Shown piece by piece: positions 8,841 to 17,799 of a DNA stretch of 64,000 bases (positions are counted from its first letter, which is position 1; each line of letters begins with the position of its first letter). The position numbers and the translations under genes were made by a program. The DNA is from Macrolepiota albuminosa. Taxonomy: Eukaryota > Basidiomycota > Agaricomycetes > Agaricales > Agaricaceae. The DNA lies in the NCBI GenBank assembly GCA_027475525.1, contig JAMWFC010000020.1, positions 1 through 64,000 on the forward strand, given 5' to 3'. The notes beneath the pieces are model-generated. The model was given only the letters and a program-made list of their open reading frames with translations, had not been told where the DNA came from and searched no databases.

Positions 8841-9456
8841 GTAACACTTCCAGAGGATGGAACCGACAACCTCAGGAAAACTGAAACTAGCAGGGATTGA
8901 ACCTGCATCGCATGTTACCATTACACCATAGTCCTGTGTTACTATTTGCTTTTTGTTGTCAACTAGTACCATTCTAGCTCCAGTCAATAGGGGCTTAAGC
9001 ATAACCCCAGGCTTTAACTAAGGTATATTGACACACCCTTACACTCTCCCCTCTAGACTTGTTCCGGCAAGTCTCAGGATCTCAAGTGCGCCCTCCTTGT
9101 ACCTTATCCTGATCACAGACCATGCATCCGGTATTTCATGACTTATAGGTCCCAGGGTAAAGGCCACCTTATGTCAGCGGATCAACCTAGATCATGACGC
9201 AGGCTTGGTCACGAACATACAAGGCTAGCACAGCCACTGTAGTTCCGCCAAATGTAACACTTCCAGAGGATTGAACCGACAACCTCAGGAAAGCTGGAAC
9301 TAGCAGGACTTGAACCTGCATCGCATGTTACCATTACACCATAGTCCCGTGTTACTATTTGCTTATTGTTGTCAACTAGTACCATCCTAGCTCCAGTCAA
9401 TAGGGGCTTAAGCATAACCCCGGGCTTTAACTAAGGTATATTGACACATCCTTACA
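8841..9456 (-). mobile_element. TRIM-like miniature LTR retrotransposon with tRNA-like LTRs
   Basis: Two direct repeats of about 204 bp (9254-9456 and 8841-9044) flank a 209-bp non-coding interior. Read on the minus strand the repeats start TGTAAGG and end GTGTTAC(A). The interior starts TTTGGCGGAACTACAG, which could be a primer-binding site beginning TGG, and ends with the purine tract AGAGGGGAGAG immediately before the downstream repeat. That is the layout of a terminal-repeat retrotransposon in miniature, which relies on another element's enzymes. No clean target duplication is visible; the low-coordinate end abuts the candidate LTR of element 1. Each LTR contains a tRNA-like sequence. Confidence 0.65.
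9296..9348 (-). other. tRNA-like fold without anticodon arm inside the TRIM LTR
   Basis: Read on the minus strand, a 7-bp acceptor (GGGACTA with TAGTTCC, one G-U pair) encloses an A-box-like D region (TGGTGTAATGG) and a 5-bp T stem with a 7-nt loop containing the B box GGTTCAAGTCC. There is no room for an anticodon arm. The matching, slightly mutated segment in the other LTR is at about 8883-8935. A second B-box-like GGTTCAATCC lies nearer the LTR end. It could act as an internal RNA polymerase III promoter. Confidence 0.55.
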
Positions 9457-10480
9457 GTCTGTGAATGAAGGGAAGACACATACAATGAGAAATTCCTGAG
9501 CTTGGATAAGGAAATTTTAGGCTTAGCCATAACACTTTTTTGCATTGGATCAGAGAGTCTATATTATAAAAAGGGCGGCTTCCACCACAATCAGTCTGTA
9601 TAGACATATTGGACCCTGTGATGTGAGGGTCAGTCATCTTTGTCTCAGGAAGTTCTTCATCTGTTGGCTCTGCAGCCATTTGATCTATCCTATTGTCTGG
9701 TTGTTTAGTTATGGGGTCCCACTTTACAGAAGGGGTGTTTAGTATGTTTTTTGCTCTATTTACACACGGGTGGGGGTGAAATTTCATTTGGTATTTTACA
9801 TATAATGTACAGCCAGACTACATATTATATTACCGGATAGCTGTATATATGCATAGGAGGAAGAGAGAGAGAGAGAAGACTTATATATATATAGAAAATG
9901 AACTTGATACTTCCTATATGTCTGTTGGTATAGTATTATTATTTATGACAAATAGCTGCTGAATAGCAGTAAGACATGGTAACAAAACAGACAAGTTTAA
10001 AGTCTCATTGATAAAGTCGTTGATGATGATTTTTGAAAAGAGTAAGCGAGACAAAATATACTAATAAGGAACTTAATAGAAACTTCTAGAGCATTCCAGA
10101 ACATCACGTGATCTGAAACGAACTTGTGAGGAACTGAGACGTTCGAGCTTGTAAAGAACCCTTTCTCTTACTTACGTAAGAGAGTCGGGGATCCTGACTG
10201 GGAAGGTCAGCTGCTTAGTGGTCACATGATCATTAGCATATACTCGCGTTGACGCACCAGTTGTTCATTATCACTCTGACAGACACTGAGGTTGTGAGTC
10301 ATTGGTTTTTTTTCTTATTCGTTGATTCATATTAAACTTATCGTGTATGATACAGTTCTGTTTCATTAAACTAGGTATTATAATAAGTTGTTCATTATCA
10401 CTCTGACGGACGCTGAGGTTTTCTGTTTCATTAAACTAGTTGTCAGATCCGGCATAACAGCCATCGATATTGATAAAGCA
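9457..10480. other. AT-rich intergenic stretch with short direct repeats
   Basis: No convincing gene. A minus-strand ORF of 111 codons (9787-9452) has a coding-like patch but no recognisable domain and runs into the TRIM end. There is a GA microsatellite near 9860-9878. A motif of about 34 bp containing GTTCATTATCACTCTGAC occurs at about 10260 and 10388, and TTCTGTTTCATTAAACTAG occurs at about 10355 and 10422, so this is a patch of local repeat turnover. Confidence 0.4.
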
Positions 10481-10560
10481 GCCCCGAAACTTACGTTCAA
10501 TCTCGTGACGTTCCCTACGAACTATAACGGTCAGTCGATTTAGACTACTAATCGCTCGGT

Positions 10561-11558
10561 GTGGACTTCAACTCAAAACTAGGAATCTCATTTCTCGGAA
10601 ATATGGATATCATGATCTGGAGTGTTAACTTATGTGGACACGGCTCTACTGCCCACTTGGAAGCGCATTTTTTGCATTCATTCTCAGCTTACCAGGCCGG
10701 GGTTTACATTGAGTCCCTTAGCTTGAATGGTGATCTGATTGCTCGATGTATGGATGAGCCAGATCGGTATGTTGAAGTCTTTAACTGGAAGTTGTCGACG
10801 TCCTCAAGGCATCGAAAAGCTGTACTTTATCCTGATGTGGAGCCGGTGTGTTTTATTCCATATTGCCTATGAGAGTAAACAAGGACTGAATTCCTGGTTA
10901 ATAGAAGATGGTACAGCTACTCCCTGACAATCGGCTAATCGTTCTTGGATGGCAGGTCATTCTTGTTTACAATGTCGTTGAATTGCTGGATGGACCACCT
11001 ACCACCCCTCTTCCTTTCTCGCAAAGTCCTACAACACCTCAATGGAGACATAGTGGAGATTATCGTTTCCAAAATCAACCAGTTGTTTTGATTTTGAAGG
11101 AGGCAGTTTCCTTTGTTCTCCCTTCAAAAGAACAGATCTATAAACTGACCATTCCACATAATCCTGAAGAAAATCCCTATCTCACTGGACCTATAAACGT
11201 TGATCAATCCTCGACTCAATTGTCAACTGGTTTTCAAAAAGCACTCTTCAGGGAAGGAGATGAATGTCTGGTGAAACTTGGCTTTTCATGGGACTCGATA
11301 ATGAAGAAGCCAACGAAACAGGCTCTTGCTGTGTCTCCTGGTCTCAGTGGACGCCTATGCTATCAACGCAATAGCATTATCCAGGCGTTTCTAGTTGAAG
11401 ATACTGGGAGAATTATTTTACACCCTCCAGACTTCATTTATGTTCTACGAAGACAGAATAAACTACCTTATGTTTTCAAATGCTCTTCTATAATTTTTGA
11501 GTATGAAAGAGTCATCAGCTGTTTGAAAACTTCTAATCTAAGGCTTTATGAAAAATGA
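10561..11558 (+). pseudogene. Degraded F-box/beta-propeller-like protein fragment
   Basis: Two ORFs in different frames, 10561-10872 and 10908-11558, read as neighbouring parts of one protein. The first has propeller-strand patterns (V-E-V-F-N-W-K) and the second continues with hydrophobic strands (N-R-L-I-V-L-G-W-Q-V-I-L-V-Y-N-V). A stretch between them in yet another frame (L-F-H-I-A-Y-E) could continue the first, and only a very short intron or a frameshift would join the pieces. The pattern resembles C-terminal halves of agaricomycete F-box proteins such as the one at 27.7-29.7 kb, but no F-box is left. The family call is inference; the break is seen in the sequence. Confidence 0.35.
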
Positions 11559-12249
11559 TGACACGCGACTCTGACTATTCTGCCAAATGAGTTAACATGG
11601 CCTAGTTGATGCCAAAGCAGTCATGATAGTTTCAAGTACGTCGCTTGACTGTGTACCCTATACAACAGAAATCAACACTTTTTCAAGGTCAGAACATCGA
11701 GCCGCCACTTACCCAGATCAGCATAAGAGCCATCAATGCTCGAAGACTCTGCTGAGTATTTTTTTCCGTATCACCTTCCTTCGTCACATCGATTTTGATC
11801 TCAGTTGTCTTCAAATATTTTCGTTTTTCGGCGTCGACCAGGCCAAATATCCATGCTACACCGGTGGTGAGGGCGAATCCCACTTTTGTAGTTGAAAGCG
11901 TTTTGTTTCTGGAGTCTCTAGAGTAAGTGTGAAAATGTACTAAGACTTGTGAAATTCAATATTTCAATGTGTATTCACGTACGCTTTCAGCTTGCTTAAC
12001 CTTCGTTGTAGCTATTAGCTTTGAGAGGCAGACAAGTCTGATAGCAACCTTACAACGCTAGACATTCCGCAACGACCTGAGGCTCATGTTCGTCAAGTTT
12101 ATTATTTGATCTTCTCTTGGCCTCGTAAATAGTGAAGGTGTCTGCGCTGGTAAAAATATGCAATGCGCGTGCCGCATTTTCGCCATTCAAAACCCTTTGA
12201 ATTTCTATGAATAGAGATCAATGCTGGGTCCTGTGCAAGATTTAAGATT
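11559..12249. other. Intergenic, no gene recognised
   Basis: Only short overlapping ORFs on both strands without recognisable motifs. I see no tRNA, repeat or clear promoter here. Confidence 0.4.
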
Positions 12250-13116
12250 CTACATACCTACACCTCTCCCCAACTTGTTGACATGACTCATATTACTCTT
12301 CAAATGATAGTTTAAAGAGACATAGTCGATGGCACCTGAAAGGTATGTCGTTAAACCATCATGTTCGATGATGGCCGGTGTATCGCTTTGGGATCGCATA
12401 CACCAAACCAGCAGTTCGGGAAAAAGGACAGGAATATAATGACCATGAGCGGCGTTGACAGTTTCGATGATCTGCATTCCTGAAATAATCCAAGGATCAA
12501 TGATGATCCTTGATGCGGCTTCTGACTTGGGGAAAGTGAGTAATCTGAAGCCGAATTATGAGCGAGGTATGAATGAGAGACGTACTTTATTGTTCATGTT
12601 AGTTTCACATATTTTCAACAGGTTGAAGAGAGGAGAACAGTCCCAGGCCTTGACTTTGTTTAAGATAATGTTCAAGTCGCAAGGTCCTTGGTATCCTCGT
12701 AATGCCCGACCAATACCGGCGAGAAATGTTTCTGGGGGACCTGCGTCGACTACAATTGCATCACTGACCCCCATTCTGGATTTGAGTGTGTCAAAGTCCA
12801 TGTTAGACAGAGAGACGACCTATAAATGAGGATGGATCAGTACGAGTTAACACAATATCAATTACTCATACCACGGCGTCAGGATTTTTGACTTGATGTC
12901 TTTAGATTGCTTCACTTGAACAAAGATCCCTGCAGTCTCTTTGGAAAGCTGCTGGACTTCCTCAATGTCGCCCCACTTCTTGCTGTTTTTAAGTCCCTCG
13001 ACTCTGCTTTCGAGATCATCTAACACTGCGGAGAGCTCGTCGATTTGATCTTTGGTGAGGTCACCGCTGGAGCGGTTGCGTTTGTGTCCCCTGATGGGGG
13101 CATTATCGGCAGGCAT
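12250..13116 (-). CDS. Unrecognised fungal protein, three exons
   Basis: Exon 1 starts at the ATG at 13116 and ends near 12877 with L-T-P-W before a GTATGA donor. Exon 2 starts near 12822 and contains G-P-P-E-T-F-L-A-G-I-G-R-A-L-R-G-Y and W-D-C-S-P-L-F-N-L. Exon 3 runs from about 12540 and contains H-G-H-Y-I-P-V-L-F-P-E-L-L-V-W-C before stopping at 12250. The introns are about 50-60 nt with GT..AG ends. The first exon is charged and probably coiled-coil; the rest is globular and hydrophobic. The pattern feels like a conserved agaricomycete family, but I cannot assign a function. There is no signal peptide or clear membrane span. Confidence 0.5.
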
Positions 13117-14322
13117 TTCGAACTCGGAGTGTGAGGAGTATGATAGAGAATGGGTAGACAGCCCTTGCTCAGAAAGTACACTCGGTTATATGTAGGCAAT
13201 CTCTCAGATGTCCCCATCTCGTTTAACCGTAACTGACTCAAAAACAAATGACGCCCACTGATGCTTGCTTTGTGGCAAGTCACACAAACCACATGTTCAG
13301 CTGAACCTGAAAACAAAGGGTTGTAATGGATCGTTAATATTCCCCTACAGTCACGAGGCCTTGGCAATGCCTCATAAGAACAAAAACAAGGGCATGTCAA
13401 ATGATAATCGATTGATAACAACAACAAAAAACTACCCGAAGTAAGAAAAGGCCGAAAGCCACACATAGCCTTGTGCCTTGTTTGGCTTGTTGCGAGCAGA
13501 TCACACTGTGGGTGCGAGAATACCCTAGAGTTCGACCCAGGCTTCAGAAAACAATCATGATAAACGGCTTTTTGTCGGACAGCCCCTTTGTGAATTCCAG
13601 AATCTGATCTAAGCTTGAATACAAAATCTCGCATGACTACCCCAGTTTCAGCGGTTCCAGAGCATACTGCCAGCAGTAATGCTGCTTCTTGAATAAGACC
13701 TTCCAATTCCTTCGAATGGCTTGCATCTGAGGTGAACCCGAAGTCCCAATCTGCGGTTAGAGACACCAGACAATTAGTCATCTCATGGCGTAGGATCGCT
13801 CGAAGGTGTCTGATCGCAGCTCATCAAGCCCGTTTATGATGTCGACTTGCGTAGAGGGTAGTTCTGGCTGATATCGACGGGAACCTTGTACTTGAGGATT
13901 ATATAATTGACGCAGATATAACAACGCTTCAAAGATCATGGACAAGATGCGATGCGATTCTGCGACTGCGAATTGGTGGAAGTTGAAAAGTAGGCGGTGA
14001 AATCATGGTATCTCTACTATAAATCAGTATCAAATTAATGAGAGATAAATGGGTATGAAATTTTCTGGCGGAAACCAAAAGTTATAAAATCTAGCACGTG
14101 CGATCAAAGTGGTTTGAAACATGTTTCCCACCCCGCCAATATAAGCAGATGCACCCGCGCCTGCAGTACAAACAGGATTCTCCGGTGGCCCAGCATTCAT
14201 GAACCAACCAAGATCCTTGTCATCAGAACAAAATATTCACCAAGAACCCGATCCGAATTCTGCCGCTTTCCAAAAAAAAAAGTCTGCCTGGCCGTCCATC
14301 AGTCTCTTCCTTATTCCAAAGA
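13117..14322. other. Mostly non-coding; one weak minus-strand ORF
   Basis: A 253-codon minus ORF (13781-13020) overlaps the start of the previous gene in another frame. Its first about 70 residues look coding-like (acidic and hydrophobic alternation after a possible AG acceptor), but the remainder is low-quality and Cys/His-rich. It may contain one exon of an unrecognised gene. The rest to 14322 shows nothing I can name. Confidence 0.25.
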
Positions 14323-14739
14323 CACTGCTGGCACTGGAAAGTATTTCCATTGGAAAAGGTACAAAAGAAACCTGTTATACCACTTCTACGTTGTTTTTTT
14401 CCAAGAAATATATCAAAATTTCCCCACTAAAATAGTTAGAAAAATTTTTACCTTTTTCCCAACTTTTTCCCAATGAAAAATACTATCTTTTTACCATCCT
14501 TTTCTTAGAAATAGTGCATTTTTTAGGAAAAAAGTGTGAAAAAGCAGCATTTATTCAAAAAAACAGTGGCAAAAGGTGACATTTTTCCTTGTAAAACAGT
14601 TGAAAAAAAGATAAACATTTTTCTAAATATTTTGGTGAGAAAATGCTTACATATTTCTTGGGTAAACACCACATAGAAGTGGTATAACAGGTTTCTTTTG
14701 TACATTTTCCAATGGAAATACTTTCCAGTGCCAGCAGTG
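14323..14739. mobile_element. CACTA-like MITE with 3-bp target duplication
   Basis: The two ends are long imperfect inverted repeats. The left arm starts CACTGCTGGCACTGGAAAG and the right arm ends with its complement; similarity extends about 150 bp inward, so the whole 417-bp element could fold back on itself. It is flanked on both sides by AGA (14320-14322 and 14740-14742). CACTG/CACTA ends with a 3-bp duplication are the hallmark of the CACTA (EnSpm) superfamily. It has no coding capacity, so it would depend on a transposase encoded elsewhere. Confidence 0.75.
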
Positions 14740-14855
14740 AGAACGTGTGGCGTGCCTTCAAAGTCTTACACGTGATACATTAGCTGCAATGTAAGTGCCT
14801 TGTATACTTACTCACAGGCATGTAAACCGTGTAGAAAAAACATTTACCATCCAGG

Positions 14856-15116
14856 TGTAAGCATGAAGCTTACAACCTCGGACAACGGGCCACATAATAG
14901 GGGGTGCTGAGGGGTAGGACGGGATCGACAAGGAGGATTCATCGATCGGAATGAGTGAGTGCAAACTTTAATTCTGAACCTTATAGCGACGGATATATAT
15001 ATATGAGGGTAGTAAATTGTAGGGATAGCTCTTTTTAGTTTTTCCTTCCGAATTCTACTGTTGTGCCATTCTGTCGTGTGTTTTAAGTGGAGTCGGACGT
15101 GTAGTGTCCGCTTACA
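14856..15116 (+). repeat. 5' LTR of gypsy element 2
   Basis: 261 bp, TGTAAG...CTTACA, with an ATATATATAT run that could serve as TATA box. At all four substitutions relative to the 3' LTR, this copy has TG or CA where the 3' LTR has CG. A T-rich run follows directly; no tRNA-complementary primer site starting with TGG is obvious, which leaves self-priming possible. Confidence 0.95.
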
Positions 15117-15351
15117 CTTTTTTTTTGAATCGCACAACCTTTGACGACTACCCTCCACGGTACGACTAGCACGATCAGATCCAGGAATCACAAGAAGGTG
15201 GAAAAATTGGCAGGACTTTTTGTTAAGGCGGGAAAAGAAGGAGAGTTTGGTCGGTCTGCCGTTTGACAGAGAAGGGAGGAATATTGTTATCGAAGGGGGA
15301 GGTTATTGCGGTTTTTGGAGGAGGACGTTTTAAAAGGCGAGGGGGAAAGAC

Positions 15352-15993
15352 ATGGTGGGTAGGCATCCCCTCAGCAATCGAGGAGAGACATCAGTACAAC
15401 CCACAAAATTCAATCTGGCCCGTACCCATTCCCAAGCCCAGCATCTCCGTTGTCCTAGTTCGTCTTCTCACTCGCATTCTTGTTCTCTTTCTCGGTCTCG
15501 TTCCCTGTCTCGTCCTCATTCTTGTGCCGGGTCCCAATGCTCTGCTTTAGAGCCTTACCCCGTGCCAATACCACATTCCTGTCTGCACTCTAGAGCCAGA
15601 TTCTCAAGTTTATCAGATCTGCCAGGTACATCTGACCTCTCCTGCCCGACCTCTCCTGCGCTGTCCACATTGAGTTCCTCATCAGACGAGTCTGGATTGT
15701 GTTCAGCCGCTCCACAAATTCTGATGTCTTCAACATTTGGCACAGCTTACACGGCTGAAGTTACTCAGGCTTCGGCCAGTCATGCTCCTCTTATCACACG
15801 GGGTACCATCGGCCCTCGTCAGCTTGACGCATTTGAACATTACACTAAGAGATATTTCAGTCACAAAGGGATAGGGGTTGAGAGGCAGGTTGAGAAGGTT
15901 CTCTACAATATTGATTCCAGCGACGTGCGGGCGTGGGTTAAGGAGAATGAGTCTGAGCTCAAGTCCTTGACGTTTCCTGTTTTTATGGCGTGA
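15352..15993 (+). CDS. Gag N-terminal segment of gypsy element 2
   Basis: A 213-codon ORF beginning with an Arg/Ser/Pro-rich leader with Ser-Arg-Ser repeats, then an ordered Gag region ending F-P-V-F-M-A before TGA 15991-15993. The frame stays open past the stop, and M-A-[R]-L-R-G continues naturally if CGA was the original codon. It is the 5' part of a single polyprotein rather than a separate gene. Confidence 0.7.
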   Translation: MVGRHPLSNRGETSVQPTKFNLARTHSQAQHLRCPSSSSHSHSCSLSRSRSLSRPHSCAGSQCSALEPYPVPIPHSCLHSRARFSSLSDLPGTSDLSCPTSPALSTLSSSSDESGLCSAAPQILMSSTFGTAYTAEVTQASASHAPLITRGTIGPRQLDAFEHYTKRYFSHKGIGVERQVEKVLYNIDSSDVRAWVKENESELKSLTFPVFMA

Positions 15994-16008
15994 CTTAGGG
16001 GGGAGGTT

Positions 16009-17742
16009 TTGTCCACGGATTGGATGTGGGAAACTGCCCAGGCCTTGACCAAGAAACAGGGAGAAGAGGAGAGGTTTGCAGAGTGGGCGAGCAACCTTAG
16101 GAAGGCCAATGATACGCTAAGTTCCGACACTTGTTTCTATATCAGCCCTGACAAAATGCGGAATTACCTCCTGCTGCACTGTCATGATGACTTGCGACGT
16201 GAATACCAAATTGGGAACAAGGATGGGTGCTACGATGGAATCAAGGAGTTCTCGAAGTGGTTCCGTACTGTGGCAGACCTAGATATGGCGTTGGCAGCGC
16301 GGAAGGCACAAATTAGTAAGCACTTGGCGGCAGCCATGGCAGCGTCGTTGAAACAGTTGAAGAACGTCCCAAACTTACCAACTGTGAGTCAAACGTCCAA
16401 GATGCCAGGGGTCAGCAATGAAGCTTCTATGGCGTTGCAGTCAACTCGCACTTACGTTTATGCACTTACGACAGAGGAGCGAAGGATTTTGGATGAGCAT
16501 CAGGGTTGTTACCAGTGTCGGAAGCTTTATGTGGATCATCGTGCAAGGGATTGCCCTGATAAGGGGAAAGCACTGACATTGGTAGAATATGCTAAGCGGA
16601 AGTTGATGCCTGCTTTTGCGGAAGGAGCGAAAGCAAACTTTTTGGGCAGGGGAGAGGCAGCTAAAGGGAAGAGTGGTGGAGCTTCTATCACTGTGGCAGC
16701 AGTGTTTGAGGGATCTGATTCGGATGAGTCCAGCAGCGATGGAGGAAGCGAGTACGTCATTCCACGGCATATCACTTATCCCTGTTTCGTGTCAGGGCCT
16801 TCTATGGCCCCTGTATCAGTTTCAAATGCCCTTATTGACACCGGCTCCCCTCCAGCGCTGATTTCCTCGACGTTGGTGAAGACTTTGGGTCTACAAACGC
16901 GTAATCTGGAGAGGCCGTTAGTAGTGTCAGGGGCGTTTTTGTCGCAAGGGTCCGAGTCACAAAGTGTGCTTTCGCAATACGTCAAACTTGTAATCATATC
17001 TCCATGTTCTCAATGGCAATCGTGCTCCCAAGTGTTCATTATATGTCCAAAACTTCACACGGATCTCATTCTTGGACTCGATTTCTTGAAGCGCAATAAA
17101 TTAATCATCGACCCTGAGGCTGGCTCACTGATGGATAAATTGACGGGGTTCGATTTGCTCCATCCCTTGGGCACCAACAACATTCCAAAAGGAGTAAAAG
17201 AGAAGCCTCAGATTCATCAGAAGAAATTAAAGACTCGAGATAAGACTGAGAAGGCATGGATACGGCAGGAGCAGAAGGAAATGAAGGAACATCGAAAACT
17301 CGTACATTTTGAGTTGAATGCACTGTTTATGAAGGAAGCAGATAAATTTGTGAGGTTGGAGGAGCACACCGTCTCGGGGGAACCTTGCCTGTTGGGAATG
17401 GTTCATGCTCGGATTGAGCAGCTGGCGTGGAAGGAAAAGTTGAAGGGAATGGATGCATCCATGAAGCGACGCTTTAAAAATCTATTCCCAGCAGGTATTC
17501 CTCATGCAGATGAACTTCCAGACAGCGTATACCATCGAATTCAGGTCAAGCCATTGGCAAAGATTACAGTTGCTCGATCTTATTCATGTCCACGAAAGTA
17601 TCGTGATGGATGTAAGACTTTAATCAATCAGCATGTTGCGGCAGGACGAATTAGGCCATCATCGTCACCCTATGCGAGTCTGTCCTTTGTAATTCCTAAG
17701 GCAGATCCTACTGTTCTTCCTCAATGGGTAAATGATTACTGA
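16009..17742 (+). CDS. Gag CCHC, aspartic protease and RT N-terminus of gypsy element 2
   Basis: 577 codons in the same frame as the Gag leader. Helical Gag is followed by a zinc-knuckle variant with spacing C-X2-C-X6-H-X4-C (about 16506-16556), an acidic linker, and the protease motif L-I-D-T-G-S-P (about 16830-16850) with a later L-I-L-G-L-D-F. The last about 80 residues begin RT (fingers, S-S-P-Y-A-S-L-S-F-V-I-P-K). It ends W-V-N-D-Y-TGA, exactly where RTs of this family have the conserved D-Y-R-x-L-N, so the TGA replaces a conserved Arg. Confidence 0.85.
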   Translation: MSTDWMWETAQALTKKQGEEERFAEWASNLRKANDTLSSDTCFYISPDKMRNYLLLHCHDDLRREYQIGNKDGCYDGIKEFSKWFRTVADLDMALAARKAQISKHLAAAMAASLKQLKNVPNLPTVSQTSKMPGVSNEASMALQSTRTYVYALTTEERRILDEHQGCYQCRKLYVDHRARDCPDKGKALTLVEYAKRKLMPAFAEGAKANFLGRGEAAKGKSGGASITVAAVFEGSDSDESSSDGGSEYVIPRHITYPCFVSGPSMAPVSVSNALIDTGSPPALISSTLVKTLGLQTRNLERPLVVSGAFLSQGSESQSVLSQYVKLVIISPCSQWQSCSQVFIICPKLHTDLILGLDFLKRNKLIIDPEAGSLMDKLTGFDLLHPLGTNNIPKGVKEKPQIHQKKLKTRDKTEKAWIRQEQKEMKEHRKLVHFELNALFMKEADKFVRLEEHTVSGEPCLLGMVHARIEQLAWKEKLKGMDASMKRRFKNLFPAGIPHADELPDSVYHRIQVKPLAKITVARSYSCPRKYRDGCKTLINQHVAAGRIRPSSSPYASLSFVIPKADPTVLPQWVNDY

Positions 17743-17799
17743 CGTTTAAATGTGAGCACGGTTCCTGATCACTTTCCACTGCCATGAATTGATGATATT

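Noticed and set aside
9296..9348. A functional tRNA gene
   Set aside because: There is no anticodon arm, and the same sequence recurs in both terminal repeats.
8787..9415. Two similar minus ORFs of 71 and 68 codons (8787-9002, 9209-9415) as a duplicated small protein
   Set aside because: They lie within the two TRIM-like terminal repeats and overlap tRNA-like sequence; similarity reflects the repeat, not a protein family.
13020..13781. 253-codon minus ORF as a complete gene
   Set aside because: It overlaps the first exon of another gene in a different frame and most of it has non-coding character; only a short part may be an exon.
15991..17742. Programmed TGA readthrough between Gag and Pol of element 2
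   Set aside because: Five TGA codons are scattered through RT, integrase and chromodomain as well, and active-site residues are also mutated, so decay explains them better than recoding.
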